Shown here piece by piece: positions 32,599-41,223 of a stretch of 52,142 nucleotides of DNA. The notes below the pieces were generated by a model. That model worked only from the letters and a program-made list of their open reading frames with translations, had not been told where the DNA came from and did not search any database. Both the position numbers and the translations under genes were made by a program. The first letter of the stretch is position 1; every line of letters begins with the position of its first letter. Origin of the DNA: Actinocatenispora rupis (lineage in GTDB: Bacteria > Actinomycetota > Actinomycetes > Mycobacteriales > Micromonosporaceae); contig NZ_BOMB01000035.1 of NCBI RefSeq assembly GCF_016861975.1, forward strand, positions 1 to 52,142, given 5' to 3'.

Positions 32599-33027
32599 AT
32601 GTGGGAGTACGAGCACAGCATCGAGACCACGGCGGGGCGCGACGCGCTCTGGGAACTCTGGGCGGATGTCGCCCGCTGGCCCGACTGGAACGCCGGCGTG
32701 GCAACGATTCGCGCGGACGGACCGTTCGCCGTCGGTACCCGGATCACGATGACGCCGCCCGGGGAGGACGCCGTCGAACTGCGGCTGGCCGAGGTGGAGC
32801 CGGGCGCGCTGTTCATCGACGTGATGGACGCCGGCGACTTCACCGTCCGTACGACGCACCGGCTCACCACACTCGACGGCGGCCGCACCAGGATCGGGTA
32901 CCGGACGGAGATCGACGGGCCGGCCGCCGACCGGGTCGGTCCGGAACTCGGCCCCGCGATCACCGCGGACTTCCCCGACGTCCTCGCCGCACTCGCCGCG
33001 CTCGCCGAGTCCCGCGCGCCGCGCTGA
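32599..33027 (+). CDS. SRPBCC family protein (polyketide cyclase/START-like)
   Basis: 142 aa SRPBCC (helix-grip) fold protein; the family binds hydrophobic ligands in a deep cavity. Typical elements are YEHSIETTAGRDALWELWAD, then VARWPDWNAGVATIRADGPF and FTVRTTHRLTTLDGGRTRIGY. GGAGG precedes the ATG by about six bases. It is convergent with the FAD monooxygenase gene (22 bases between stops). Ligand unknown. Confidence 0.87.
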   Translation: MWEYEHSIETTAGRDALWELWADVARWPDWNAGVATIRADGPFAVGTRITMTPPGEDAVELRLAEVEPGALFIDVMDAGDFTVRTTHRLTTLDGGRTRIGYRTEIDGPAADRVGPELGPAITADFPDVLAALAALAESRAPR

Positions 33028-33048
33028 GGCGGCGCCGCGGAACCACGG

Positions 33049-34194
33049 TCAGGCGAACATCGCGTCGGCCATCCGCAGCGAGCCGTCCACGGTGTCGAAA
33101 CCCCGCGGCAGCATCACCTTCTCGTACGCCGCAACCGCGTCGGGCAGCGGTGCCCCGGCGCGCACCGCGGCGAGGAGTTCGCCGGACAGCGTGGCGGCGT
33201 CGCGCAGCGCGGTGTTCGCGCCGACCCCGCCGGTGGGCGGCATCGCGTGCCCCGCGTCGCCGAGCAGCGTGACCGGACCGGTCGGCCACGGGTCGACGCG
33301 TTCGGCGGCCCGGATCGTGATCGGGAAGTACGCCTCGGGGTCGGAGGCGGCGAACAGCGCGCGCAGGGTGGGGTGCCAGTCGGCGGTGGCGTCGAGGCAG
33401 ACTTCCAACAGTTCCCGGGAACTCAGCGCGAACAGCGTCTCGTCCGGGACGCCCAGCCGTTCCCGCGTCGCGACGAACGTGGTCATCAGGTAGTCCGCGG
33501 CGCCGTCCGGCTGTCGGGTACGGAAGCGCATCGGCGCGATGCCGGCGCCGCAGCCCGTTCCCCCGCCGTACCAGCAGAAGCCGCGGGAGATCTCGGTCGG
33601 GACGAGCGGCACGGTCTCCGGGGTGAGGACGAGCCGCCCGTACAGGCAGCGCAGGCCGGTGTCGCGGACGACCGCGTGCGGGACCAGCTGGCGGCGTACC
33701 GGGGAGCCGATGCCCTCGGCACCGACGAGCAGGTCGCCCTCGTCCGAACCGCCCTCGGCGAACTCGACGCGCACCCGACCGTCCACAGTGGTCCGGTACC
33801 CGGTGACGGTCCGTCCGAAGTGGACGGTGTCGGCGAGGCCGGTGAGCAGGCAGCGGCGGAACGCGTTGCGGTCCACGTGCGTGATCTCCGTGGCCGGGAT
33901 GTCGGGGAACTCCTGCACCGACACCGGTTCCCGCTGCGCGGTGTACATGCCGACGAGGTCGTTGGCGTCGCCGCTGGAGTCCCGTACGACGTCGAGGACC
34001 TCGGGCGGCAGGCACGCGCGCAGTGCCGTGTTCCCGTCGTGGTCGATGTGGATGCGGTAGCCCTGGTTACGGATCTGCGGCGTGCGGTCCCGCTCGTACA
34101 CGGCGACGTCCACGCCGCCGGCGCGCAGGGCCTGTGCGAGCGCCAGCCCGCCGACGCCCGCGCCGGCGATCAGGACCCGTGTTCGGTTCGCCAT
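33049..34194 (-). CDS. FAD-dependent monooxygenase (PHBH/TetX-like)
   Basis: 381 aa group A flavoprotein monooxygenase. FAD-binding GxGxxG is RVLIAGAGVGGLALAQALR (about 5-23); VAVYERD is the ribose-binding end of the second strand. The C-terminal FAD motif is VTLLGDAGHAMPPTGGVGANTALRDA (about 300-325). GAEGIGSPVRR is the DG-like motif region. It should hydroxylate an aromatic or polyketide-like substrate with NAD(P)H and O2. GGAGGGG precedes the ATG. It is divergent from an AHSA1-type gene and convergent with another SRPBCC gene; antibiotic inactivation or aromatic degradation is possible. Confidence 0.9.
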   Translation of the reverse strand: MANRTRVLIAGAGVGGLALAQALRAGGVDVAVYERDRTPQIRNQGYRIHIDHDGNTALRACLPPEVLDVVRDSSGDANDLVGMYTAQREPVSVQEFPDIPATEITHVDRNAFRRCLLTGLADTVHFGRTVTGYRTTVDGRVRVEFAEGGSDEGDLLVGAEGIGSPVRRQLVPHAVVRDTGLRCLYGRLVLTPETVPLVPTEISRGFCWYGGGTGCGAGIAPMRFRTRQPDGAADYLMTTFVATRERLGVPDETLFALSSRELLEVCLDATADWHPTLRALFAASDPEAYFPITIRAAERVDPWPTGPVTLLGDAGHAMPPTGGVGANTALRDAATLSGELLAAVRAGAPLPDAVAAYEKVMLPRGFDTVDGSLRMADAMFA

Positions 34195-34383
34195 CGTCGT
34201 CCCCTCCCGTCCCGCCGGACGCCTCCGCGCGGCCGGCACCAGCCCAGCGTAAAACGGGCGCATGACTCCGTCAAGTAGATGTTTGATTAAGTCGACCGCG
34301 TGCATGAGAGATTGGGTACGCGATGAGTTTCGGTCGTGCGGGCCGTCTCCACCAACGGACACGCGCATCGCGAGGAGGTACCG

Positions 34384-34821
34384 ATGAGCCACGACCGAAC
34401 CGCCGACGGGTACGCGCTGGCGGTCGAGCGGGTGATCGCCGCGCCGGCCGACACCGTCTTCGCCGCCTTCGTCGACCTGTACGACGGCGACCGCCCCGAC
34501 TGGGTCACCGCCGCCCGGCTCGACCTGCGGCCCGGCGGTCGGTGGACCATCACGTTCCGGGTGCCCGGCGTGCCGGAGTTCACCGAGGAACGGCGCATCA
34601 CGGTGCTCGATCCGCCGCGCCGCCTCGGCTACACCGCCACCTCGACGTACGACGACGGGACCGTGCTGGAGACGGTCGTGGAGCTGACCCTCGACGCCGT
34701 ACCGGGCGGGCAGCGCGTGCGGCTCGGCCAGCGCGGTTTCCCCACCGCAGCGATCCGCGACACGTACGCGGGCGCGTGGCCCGACGTCCTCGCCGAACTG
34801 GCCCGCCGCGTCGGCGGCTGA
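34384..34821 (+). CDS. AHSA1/SRPBCC domain protein
   Basis: 145 aa of the activator-of-Hsp90 homolog 1-like branch of SRPBCC. The start has GAGGAGG six bases upstream. ALAVERVIAAPADTVFAAFV opens the domain, LDLRPGGRWTITFR and LDPPRRLGYTATS are the expected central strands, and AGAWPDVLAELARRV is the long C-terminal helix. These proteins often bind small ligands or sit next to ArsR regulators; none is adjacent here. It is divergent from the FAD monooxygenase, with AT-richer DNA (TCAA-N8-TTGA near 34272) in between. A SnoaL-like pseudogene follows. Confidence 0.87.
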   Translation: MSHDRTADGYALAVERVIAAPADTVFAAFVDLYDGDRPDWVTAARLDLRPGGRWTITFRVPGVPEFTEERRITVLDPPRRLGYTATSTYDDGTVLETVVELTLDAVPGGQRVRLGQRGFPTAAIRDTYAGAWPDVLAELARRVGG

Positions 34822-34873
34822 CCCGTGACCACCCACGCTCGCGCCACCGCTGCGGCAGACCGCGGACGGCCGG

Positions 34874-35148
34874 GCCGAGCGGGAACTACGGGAGCGGTTC
34901 GCGTCGAAGGGCGGCCGGGTCGCCGCCGAGGTACGCGACCTCGACGTCAGCGTCGACGGCGACGTGCGTTCGGGCACTGCCTGGAACGGATGGGCTGGCC
35001 GGACGGCGCCGGCGAGTACTCGATGTGGTTCCGCACGACGTTGGGGCTGCGGCTGATCGACGGGCGGGCGCGGATCGCGCACGAGCGCACCTCGACGCCG
35101 TTCCAGATGAACGGGTCCGCGCGCGCCGCGACCGACCTGGCCCCGTAG
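34874..35148 (+). pseudogene. SnoaL-like/DUF4440 domain remnant
   Basis: Two frames read as one NTF2-like protein: AERELRERFASKGGRVAAEV then RDLDVSVDGDV (about 34874-34966), and after a one-base deletion FGHCLERMGWPDGAGEYSMW then FRTTLGLRLIDGRARIAHER and TSTPFQMNGSARAATDLAP (about 34968-35148). The end is typical of DUF4440/SnoaL-like ketosteroid-isomerase fold proteins. The N-terminus is missing and has no start signal. It directly follows the AHSA1 gene, with which such genes are often paired. Confidence 0.72.
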
Positions 35149-35160
35149 ACCGGGCGCGCG

Positions 35161-35766
35161 CTACTCCTGCCACTGCGCGTTCTCGCGGTCCAGGTCGGGG
35201 ATCGGCCCGAGGATCGTCCACCCCGGCGTCAGGTCCCGGGTGCTCCGGAACCCCCGATCATCCGCGTACTCGTCCACGTCCGTACCGTCGGGTGCGCGCA
35301 TGATCGTGTACCGCGGCGGATCCTCGCCGTACAGCTTGAAGAACGTGCGCCCGCGGTCGTGGGACTGCCGGACGATCACGTCGACACCCCACAGCCCGTC
35401 GTACGTCGCCCGGTCCCGCGGGCTCGGTGACGCGCAGGTCTCGGCGCGTCCGGCGTCGCGTACGCAGATCATGGCCATGGTCCAGGCGATCCGTTCGGCA
35501 CGCGGGTGGGCGGCGGCCAGCTGCCGCATCCGCGCGTCCGCCCGCGCGAACGCCGTACGCCGGTGGTCGAACTGCGACTCCAGCGTGTCGAACCGGCGGG
35601 CGTCGAAGCCGGCGCCGAAGTGCAGCTCCAGCATGCCGAAGACGAGGACCCGCCAGGCCACGAGGACCGCCACCACCACGACCAGGACGACGGGCGCCGC
35701 GACGAGCACGACCCGGAGCGGCGAGCCCCGGCCGAACCTGGACCTGTTGTCTCCCAACGACTCCAC
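35161..35766 (-). CDS. Hypothetical membrane-anchored protein
   Basis: 201 aa with one N-terminal transmembrane segment (about 18-45, VVLVAAPVVLVVVVAVLVAW) and an outside domain of about 150 residues. That domain contains ARMRQLAAAHPRAERIAWTM and MICVRDAGRAETCASPSP with two Cys that could pair, then GVDVIVRQSHDRGRTFFKLY. No family is recognised. A GTG start at 35766 is used; a weak AGG-containing site precedes it. The iolD gene follows at 35850, on the same strand and upstream in transcription order. Confidence 0.65.
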   Translation of the reverse strand: MESLGDNRSRFGRGSPLRVVLVAAPVVLVVVVAVLVAWRVLVFGMLELHFGAGFDARRFDTLESQFDHRRTAFARADARMRQLAAAHPRAERIAWTMAMICVRDAGRAETCASPSPRDRATYDGLWGVDVIVRQSHDRGRTFFKLYGEDPPRYTIMRAPDGTDVDEYADDRGFRSTRDLTPGWTILGPIPDLDRENAQWQE

Positions 35767-35849
35767 TCCGTGACCTGTCGCGCCAACCGGCCCGAGCCGG
35801 GCCTCGGGACAGTGTCACAGGAGCACGCGCGCGCGGCCACCCCGACCGC

Positions 35850-37700
35850 CTAGAGGTACGGGTGCTGCGCCTCGCGGGCCTTCTCGTACCCGGCGCGGGC
35901 CGCGCGCGTCTCGTCCACTGTGGACACCTCGGCCACCGGTACGTCCCACCACGCGGCCGAGTCCGGCGCCGGTACGAGCGGATCGGTCCGCACGTGCACC
36001 ACCGTCGTACGCGGGGATCGGCGGGCGGCGGCGAGCGCGTCGCGCAGCTCGGCGACCGTGGTCGGGGTGTGCACCTCGGCGCCGAGACTGGCGGCGTTGG
36101 CGGCGAGGTCGGTCGGCAGCGGGTCGCCGGTCAACCCGCCGCCGGCCTCGCGGTAGCGGTACCAGGTGCCGAAACGGGGCGCGCCAACGGTTTCCGACAG
36201 CGCGCCGATCGAGGCGAAGCCACCGTTGTCGACGAGGACGACGATCAGCTTGACGCCCTCGGCGACCGCGGTGACGATCTCCTGCGCCATCATCAGGTAC
36301 GAGCCGTCGCCGACGAGCACGTACACCTGGCGGTCGGGGCCGACGGCGAGCTTCGCGCCGAGCCCACCGGCGATCTCGTACCCCATGCAGGAGTAGCCGT
36401 ACTCCACGTGGTACTGCTTCGGGCCGCCGGGCCGCCACAGCTTGTGCAGGTCGCCGGGCATCGAGCCGGCCGCGCACACGACCACGTCGTCGTCGGCCGC
36501 CGCCTCGTTGACCGCGCCGATCACCTCGCTCTGCGCCGGCAGCGGCCCGTGCCCCAGCGTGTACGCACGGTCCACAGTGGACGACCAGTCGTCCCGCAGC
36601 GCCGCGATCCGTTGCCGGTAGCCGGAATCCACCTGCCAGCCGGACAGTCCGGCGCGCAACGCCTCGACGGTCGCGCGCGCGTCGGCGACGACCGACAGCC
36701 CGGCGTGCTTGGCCGCGTCCATCGACGAGACGTTCACGTTCACGAAGCGCGGCGAGCCGAACAGGGTGCGCGACGCGGTCGTGAAGTCGGTGTAGCGCGT
36801 GCCGATGCCGATCACCACGTCGGCGTCGGCGGCCAGCGCGTTCGCCGCGGTGGTACCGGTGGCGCCGATCGCGCCGACCGCGGCCGGATGGTCGTGCCGC
36901 AGCACGCCCTTGCCGGCCTGCGTCTCCGCCACCGGTACGCCCGACTCGGCGGCCCAGGCGGCCAGCGCGTCCTGCGCCCCCGAGTACGTGACGCCGCCGC
37001 CGGCGACGACCAGCGGCCGGCGCGCCGCGCGTACCGTGGCGACGGCCTCGGCGAGGACGTCGGGGGCGGGCACCGCGCGGCGCACCGGCCAGTCGCGCTC
37101 GGCCAGGAACGCCGCCGGCCAGTCGTACGCCTCGGCCTGGACGTCCTGCGGCAGCGCCAGGGTGACCGCGCCGGTGGCGGCCGGGTCGGTGAGCACCCGT
37201 ACGGCGGCGAGCGCGGCGTCGACGAGCTGCTCCGGCCGCGTGACGCGGTCGAAGTACGCCGACACCGGGCGCAGCGCGTCGTTGACCGACACGTCGCCCG
37301 CCCACGGCGCCTCCAGCTGTTGCAGCACCGTACCGGTGGCGCGGGTGGCGAACACGTCGCCGGGCAGCAGCAGTACCGGAAGGCGGTTGATGGTCGCGCC
37401 GGCCGCGCCGGTCACCATGTTCGTCGAGCCGGGGCCGACCGACGCGGTGCACGCGTACGTCGACAGCCGGTCCGTCATCCGCGCGTACGCCGCGGCCGTG
37501 TGCACCATCGCCTGCTCGTTGCGCGCCTGGTGGTACGGCAGGGCGTCGCCGGCCTGCAGCAGCGCCTGACCGAGCCCGGCGATGTTGCCGTGCCCGAAGA
37601 TGCCGAAACAGCCGGCGAACAGCCGTCGCCGCCGCCCGTCCCGCACCGTGTACTGGTTCGCCAGGAACGTCACCAGGGCCTGCGCCACGGTCAGCCGCAT
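35850..37700 (-). CDS. iolD: 3D-(3,5/4)-trihydroxycyclohexane-1,2-dione hydrolase IolD
   Basis: 616 aa thiamine-diphosphate enzyme that opens the ring of the inosose dehydration product to 5-deoxy-glucuronate. The N-terminal part has GCFGIFGHGNIAGLGQALLQ and the catalytic Glu region is HQARNEQAMVHTAAAYARM. TASVGPGSTNMVTGAAGATI and LPVLLLPGDVFATR follow. The C-terminal ThDP motif is GYSCMGYEIAGGLGAKLAVG, then VGDGSYLMMAQEIVTAV. Its ATG lies ten bases inside the end of iolB, with GGGAGG upstream, so translation is coupled. It is the last gene of the iol operon. Confidence 0.97.
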   Translation of the reverse strand: MRLTVAQALVTFLANQYTVRDGRRRRLFAGCFGIFGHGNIAGLGQALLQAGDALPYHQARNEQAMVHTAAAYARMTDRLSTYACTASVGPGSTNMVTGAAGATINRLPVLLLPGDVFATRATGTVLQQLEAPWAGDVSVNDALRPVSAYFDRVTRPEQLVDAALAAVRVLTDPAATGAVTLALPQDVQAEAYDWPAAFLAERDWPVRRAVPAPDVLAEAVATVRAARRPLVVAGGGVTYSGAQDALAAWAAESGVPVAETQAGKGVLRHDHPAAVGAIGATGTTAANALAADADVVIGIGTRYTDFTTASRTLFGSPRFVNVNVSSMDAAKHAGLSVVADARATVEALRAGLSGWQVDSGYRQRIAALRDDWSSTVDRAYTLGHGPLPAQSEVIGAVNEAAADDDVVVCAAGSMPGDLHKLWRPGGPKQYHVEYGYSCMGYEIAGGLGAKLAVGPDRQVYVLVGDGSYLMMAQEIVTAVAEGVKLIVVLVDNGGFASIGALSETVGAPRFGTWYRYREAGGGLTGDPLPTDLAANAASLGAEVHTPTTVAELRDALAAARRSPRTTVVHVRTDPLVPAPDSAAWWDVPVAEVSTVDETRAARAGYEKAREAQHPYL

Positions 37701-38536
37701 GTCCCGCCTCCCGTCATCGGCAGTCGCGGATCGGTGCTCTCGTCCGCCCAACGCCCGCGGATCCACGCGTACGCCGGGTCGTCGGTGATGCGCCACGCCC
37801 GTTCCGGGTGCGGGCCGGCCATCACGTTCAGGTAGTACATGGGGTAGCCGGGGGCGGCGATCGACGGGCCGTGCCAGCCGTGCGGCACCAGCACCACGTC
37901 GCCGGTACGTACCTCGGCGAGGACGTCGATCGGGCGCTCGGGCGTGCCGTACACCCGGTGGTAGCCGACGCCGTCGCCGCCGATCTCGAAGTAGTAGACC
38001 TCCTCCAGTTCGGATTCGGCCGCGGTGTGCTCGTCGTGCTTGTGCGGCGGGTAGCTGGACCAGTTGCCGTCCGGCGTCAGGACCTCCACCACGATCAGCC
38101 GGTCGCAGCCGAACCCGCCGGCCGCCGCGAGGTTGTTCACCTGCCGGCTGCACGCGCCCGCGCCGCGCAGCTCCACCGCCACGTCACCGGCCCCCTGGTA
38201 CCGGAAGGGCAGGTCGGCGGTGGCGGGCGCGGCGGGCAGCGCGAACCGGCCGCCACGGGCGCTGGTGATGGTGGCCTCGCTGCGGCGCGGCAGGTAGCTG
38301 AAGTCGGTGAGCGCGTCGAACACGCCCGCCCGACCGGCCAGCGTGTGCGCCTCGCCGCCGCAGGCGACCTCCGCCGACCCGGCCAGCGGTACGAGGAGCA
38401 TCTCCCGCTCGCCGGTCGCCACCGTGTGCGCGCCGCCCGGCGGCAGCTCCAGTACGGACAGCTCCGCGTACCCGAGGCCGGTGCGGACCGTCCACGGCGA
38501 CGCGGCGGTACTCCCGGCGGGCTGGTGGTGCTCCAT
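37691..38536 (-). CDS. iolB: 5-deoxy-glucuronate isomerase IolB
   Basis: 281 aa bicupin isomerase converting 5-deoxy-glucuronate to 2-deoxy-5-keto-gluconate. Recognisable parts are ELPPGGAHTVATGEREMLLV, RSVN-like NNLAAAGGFGCDRLIVVEV, TPDGNWSSYPPHKHDE (metal-binding His residues) and EEVYYFEIGG. The start at 38536 has GAGG six bases upstream; an earlier GTG at 38548 overlaps the previous stop but lacks a site. Eight bases separate it from the aldolase gene upstream, and it overlaps iolD by ten. Confidence 0.96.
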   Translation of the reverse strand: MEHHQPAGSTAASPWTVRTGLGYAELSVLELPPGGAHTVATGEREMLLVPLAGSAEVACGGEAHTLAGRAGVFDALTDFSYLPRRSEATITSARGGRFALPAAPATADLPFRYQGAGDVAVELRGAGACSRQVNNLAAAGGFGCDRLIVVEVLTPDGNWSSYPPHKHDEHTAAESELEEVYYFEIGGDGVGYHRVYGTPERPIDVLAEVRTGDVVLVPHGWHGPSIAAPGYPMYYLNVMAGPHPERAWRITDDPAYAWIRGRWADESTDPRLPMTGGGTCG

Positions 38537-38544
38537 CGGCGTCC

Positions 38545-39417
38545 TCACAACATCTCGGCGGCGGTGTCGACGGCGGCGGCCACGTCGTCGTCCGGCGGGT
38601 ACAGCAGGGACCGGCCGACCACCAGCCCGCGTACGCCCGGCAGGCCCAGCGCGTCCCGCCACGCCGCGTACGTCTCGTCGGGGGCGCCGTGCGGATCACC
38701 GCCCAGCAGTACGGTCGGCAGGGTCGTGGCGGCGAGCACCCGCGGCATGTCCGGCACCACCGGCAGCTTCAACCACGTGTACGCCGAGCGGCTGCCCAGC
38801 GCCTGCGCGATCGCCACCGACCGGACGACCGCGTCGGTGGACAGGTCGTTCACGGCCCGGCCACCGCGGTCCCGGCGTACCCAGAACGGCTCGACCATGG
38901 CCACCAGTGTGCGGTCCGCGAGCGCCGAGACCGCGCGGGCGCAGCCCTCCAGCGTGTCGGCGCTCGACCGGTCGTCCGGGTCGATGCGCAGCAGCATCTT
39001 GCCGCCCTGCAACCGCATGTCCGCGAGCGTGGCCGCGTCGTACGCGGTGAACCGGTCGTCGATCTCGAACACCGTGCCCGGCACGCCGCCGCGATTCATC
39101 GACCCGACGACCACCTTGCCGTCCAGCGCGCCGAGCAGCAGCAGGTCCTCCACCACGTCCGGGGTGCCGAGTACGCCGGCGACGCCAGGTCGGGACAGCG
39201 CGACCAGCAGCCGCGACAGCAGCTCGCCGCGGTCGGCCATCGCGTCCGCCCGGTCCCCCACCGCCAGCGAGCCGCGCGCCGGATGGTCCGCCGCGATCAG
39301 CAGGAACCGGCCCGCCTCCGCCAGCGACGGCCCCGGCCCGCGGTCCACGGCGGCCCGCCGTACCGCGTCGGGGCGGGTCGCGCGCAGCTCCGCCAGCCGG
39401 GCCCGCAGCTCAGTCAT
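38545..39417 (-). CDS. Cgl0159-family (beta/alpha)8 protein, candidate DKGP aldolase
   Basis: 290 aa class I aldolase-like TIM barrel of the Cgl0159 family, found in actinobacterial inositol clusters. Inside the operon it is the best candidate for cleaving 2-deoxy-5-keto-gluconate 6-phosphate to malonate semialdehyde and dihydroxyacetone phosphate, the step done by IolJ in Bacillus. Segments: FLLIADHPARGSLAV-like start (AADHPARG at about 43-50), RLQGGKMLLRIDPDD-like centre and AYTWLKLPVVPDM, where Lys is a Schiff-base candidate, then LLGGDPHGAPDETYAAW. It overlaps the iolC end by eight bases. The function is inferred from operon position. Confidence 0.82.
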   Translation of the reverse strand: MTELRARLAELRATRPDAVRRAAVDRGPGPSLAEAGRFLLIAADHPARGSLAVGDRADAMADRGELLSRLLVALSRPGVAGVLGTPDVVEDLLLLGALDGKVVVGSMNRGGVPGTVFEIDDRFTAYDAATLADMRLQGGKMLLRIDPDDRSSADTLEGCARAVSALADRTLVAMVEPFWVRRDRGGRAVNDLSTDAVVRSVAIAQALGSRSAYTWLKLPVVPDMPRVLAATTLPTVLLGGDPHGAPDETYAAWRDALGLPGVRGLVVGRSLLYPPDDDVAAAVDTAAEML

Positions 39418-40357
39418 CCGCGGTCGTCCCGAGCAGCGCCCACACCTCGTCCGGGTACGGCATGTCGTCCGAGCACGCCAACCGGCCCGCCACGATCGCC
39501 CCGGCCGCGTTCGCGAACGCGACGGTACGGGCCAGCGGCCAACCGGACAGCAGCCCGTGGCACAGCGCGCCGCCGAACGCGTCCCCCGCGCCCAACCCGT
39601 TGACCACGTCGACCCGCACCGGCGGTACGACGACGCGCTCGTCCGCGGTACGCGCCAGCACCCCGGCCGGGCCCTGCTTCACCACGGCCAGCCGTACGCC
39701 GGCGGCCAGCAGCGCCTCGGCGGCGCGGTCCGGATTCCGTTCCCCCACGGCGACCTCGCACTCGTCGAGGTTGCCCACCGCCACGGTCGCCGCCCCCAAC
39801 GCCGCCGACAGTACGGCGCGGGCCTCGGTGCGGTCCGGCCACAGCGCCGGCCGGTAGTCCAGGTCCAGTACGGTGTGGCCGCCGCGGCGTACCCCCAGGG
39901 CCGTCTGGTGCGCGGCGCGGCTCGGCTCGGCCGAGAAGCCGGTTCCGGTCAACCACAGCAGATCCGCGGCGGCCAGCGCGTCGGCGTCCAGTTCCGCCGG
40001 GCGGATCTGGAGGTCCGGCGCGGACGGCCGGCGGTAGAACCAGATCGGGAAGTCGTCCGGCGGAAAGATCTCGCAGAACGTGATCGGCGTCGGCAGGTCC
40101 GGCACCGTGGACACCCACCGGTCGTCCACGCCGTACCCGCGCAGCGCGGTGTGCAGAAAGTCCCCGAACGGGTCGGCGCCCGTCCGGCTCACCAGCGCCG
40201 TACGGCGGCCGTGCCGGGCCGCGGCGACCGCGACGTTCGCCGCGCTGCCGCCCAGGTACCGGCCGAACGTGTCGACCTCGGCCAGCGGCACCCCGACCGC
40301 CTGCGGGTACAGGTCGACGCCCAGCCGACCCATCGTCACCACCTCGAACCCGCTCAC
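39410..40357 (-). CDS. iolC: 5-dehydro-2-deoxygluconokinase IolC
   Basis: 315 aa PfkB/ribokinase-family kinase that phosphorylates 2-deoxy-5-keto-gluconate at C6. The opening is VVTMGRLGVDLYPQAVGVPL; the sugar-binding glycine motif is YLGGSAANVAVAAARHG; the C-terminal PfkB signature is VVNGLGAGDAFGGALCHGLL with the catalytic Asp of GAGDAF. TFCEIFPPDDFPIWFYRRP is typical of IolC. GTG start at 40357 overlaps the preceding stop by four bases (GTGA). Stand-alone IolC without the fused C-terminal DUF2090 domain, consistent with a separate aldolase gene next to it. Confidence 0.95.
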   Translation of the reverse strand: MSGFEVVTMGRLGVDLYPQAVGVPLAEVDTFGRYLGGSAANVAVAAARHGRRTALVSRTGADPFGDFLHTALRGYGVDDRWVSTVPDLPTPITFCEIFPPDDFPIWFYRRPSAPDLQIRPAELDADALAAADLLWLTGTGFSAEPSRAAHQTALGVRRGGHTVLDLDYRPALWPDRTEARAVLSAALGAATVAVGNLDECEVAVGERNPDRAAEALLAAGVRLAVVKQGPAGVLARTADERVVVPPVRVDVVNGLGAGDAFGGALCHGLLSGWPLARTVAFANAAGAIVAGRLACSDDMPYPDEVWALLGTTADD

Positions 40358-41223
40358 CCGAGCACCGCCGCGAGATGCTCCAGGCTCCGGCGTACGTCGT
40401 CGACCGGGCCGGCGCCCGCGGCGGGTTCGGCCGCGAGCACGGTGTCCTGCTCCAGCACGTACCAGCCCGCGTAGCCGGCCGCGCCCAGCGCGCCGAGCAC
40501 CCCGGCCAGATCCACGTCCCCGGCGCCGAGCGGCCGGTACAACCCGTCGCGTACCGCCTCGGAATACGGGATCCGGCCGTCGCGTACCGCGGTGGCGAGC
40601 GCGGCGTCCACGTCCTTCAGGTGTACGTGCGCGATCCGGCCGGCGACGCGCGCCGCCAGCTCCGCCGGATCGGTACCGCCGACGAGCAGGTGCCCGGTGT
40701 CCAGGCACAGCGGCACCACGCTGCCGGCGAGTACCCGGTCGACCTCGGCCGCGGTCTCCACCAGCGTGCCGACGTGCGGGTGCAGGCACGCGGTCACGCC
40801 GTGCGCGGCGGCCAGCGCGGCGATCCGGTCCAGGTTCGCCAGCAGCAGCCGCCAGTCCTCGTCGTCCAGCGCCGGACGCCCGTCGTACCCGTCGGTGCCG
40901 GTCGCGGCGGCGAGCACCAGCGTGTCGGCGCCGCTGGCGACGAACGCCGGGAGTTCGGCGGCGACGTGCGCGACCGGGTCGACGTCCGCCCGGTGCGCCA
41001 CCACCGGTACGAACCCGCCGACGGCGGCGAGGCCGTGGCCGGACAGTACCGCGGCTCGGTCGGTGGGGTCGGCGGGCAGGAACCCCTCCGGGCCGAACTC
41101 GGTGGCGGCCAGCCCGACCGCGGCCATCTCGGCGAGTACCCGGTCGGGGGCGAGCTGGTGGCCCCAGCCCGGCACCTCGCAGACACCCCACGAGATGGGC
41201 GCCCCGGCGATCCGTGCGGTCAC
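40354..41223 (-). CDS. TIM-barrel inosose-processing enzyme (IolE/IolH-like)
   Basis: 289 aa AP-endonuclease-2-fold sugar isomerase/dehydratase. The start GAPISWGVCEVPGW matches a TIM-barrel group found in actinobacterial inositol clusters; the classic IolE opening is APDSWGVWF, so this is a related branch. Metal-site regions are TEFGPEGFLP, TACLHPHVGTLVET, LCLDTGHLLVGG and HVHLKDVD. It most likely dehydrates myo-inosose (IolE role), since no other candidate is in the operon; an isomerase role like IolI cannot be excluded. GTG start overlaps the iolG stop by four bases. Confidence 0.8.
   Translation of the reverse strand: MTARIAGAPISWGVCEVPGWGHQLAPDRVLAEMAAVGLAATEFGPEGFLPADPTDRAAVLSGHGLAAVGGFVPVVAHRADVDPVAHVAAELPAFVASGADTLVLAAATGTDGYDGRPALDDEDWRLLLANLDRIAALAAAHGVTACLHPHVGTLVETAAEVDRVLAGSVVPLCLDTGHLLVGGTDPAELAARVAGRIAHVHLKDVDAALATAVRDGRIPYSEAVRDGLYRPLGAGDVDLAGVLGALGAAGYAGWYVLEQDTVLAAEPAAGAGPVDDVRRSLEHLAAVLG

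Noticed and set aside
37808-40474. An 888-residue plus frame
   Set aside because: Antisense to iolB, the aldolase gene and iolC, all of which have full family motifs.
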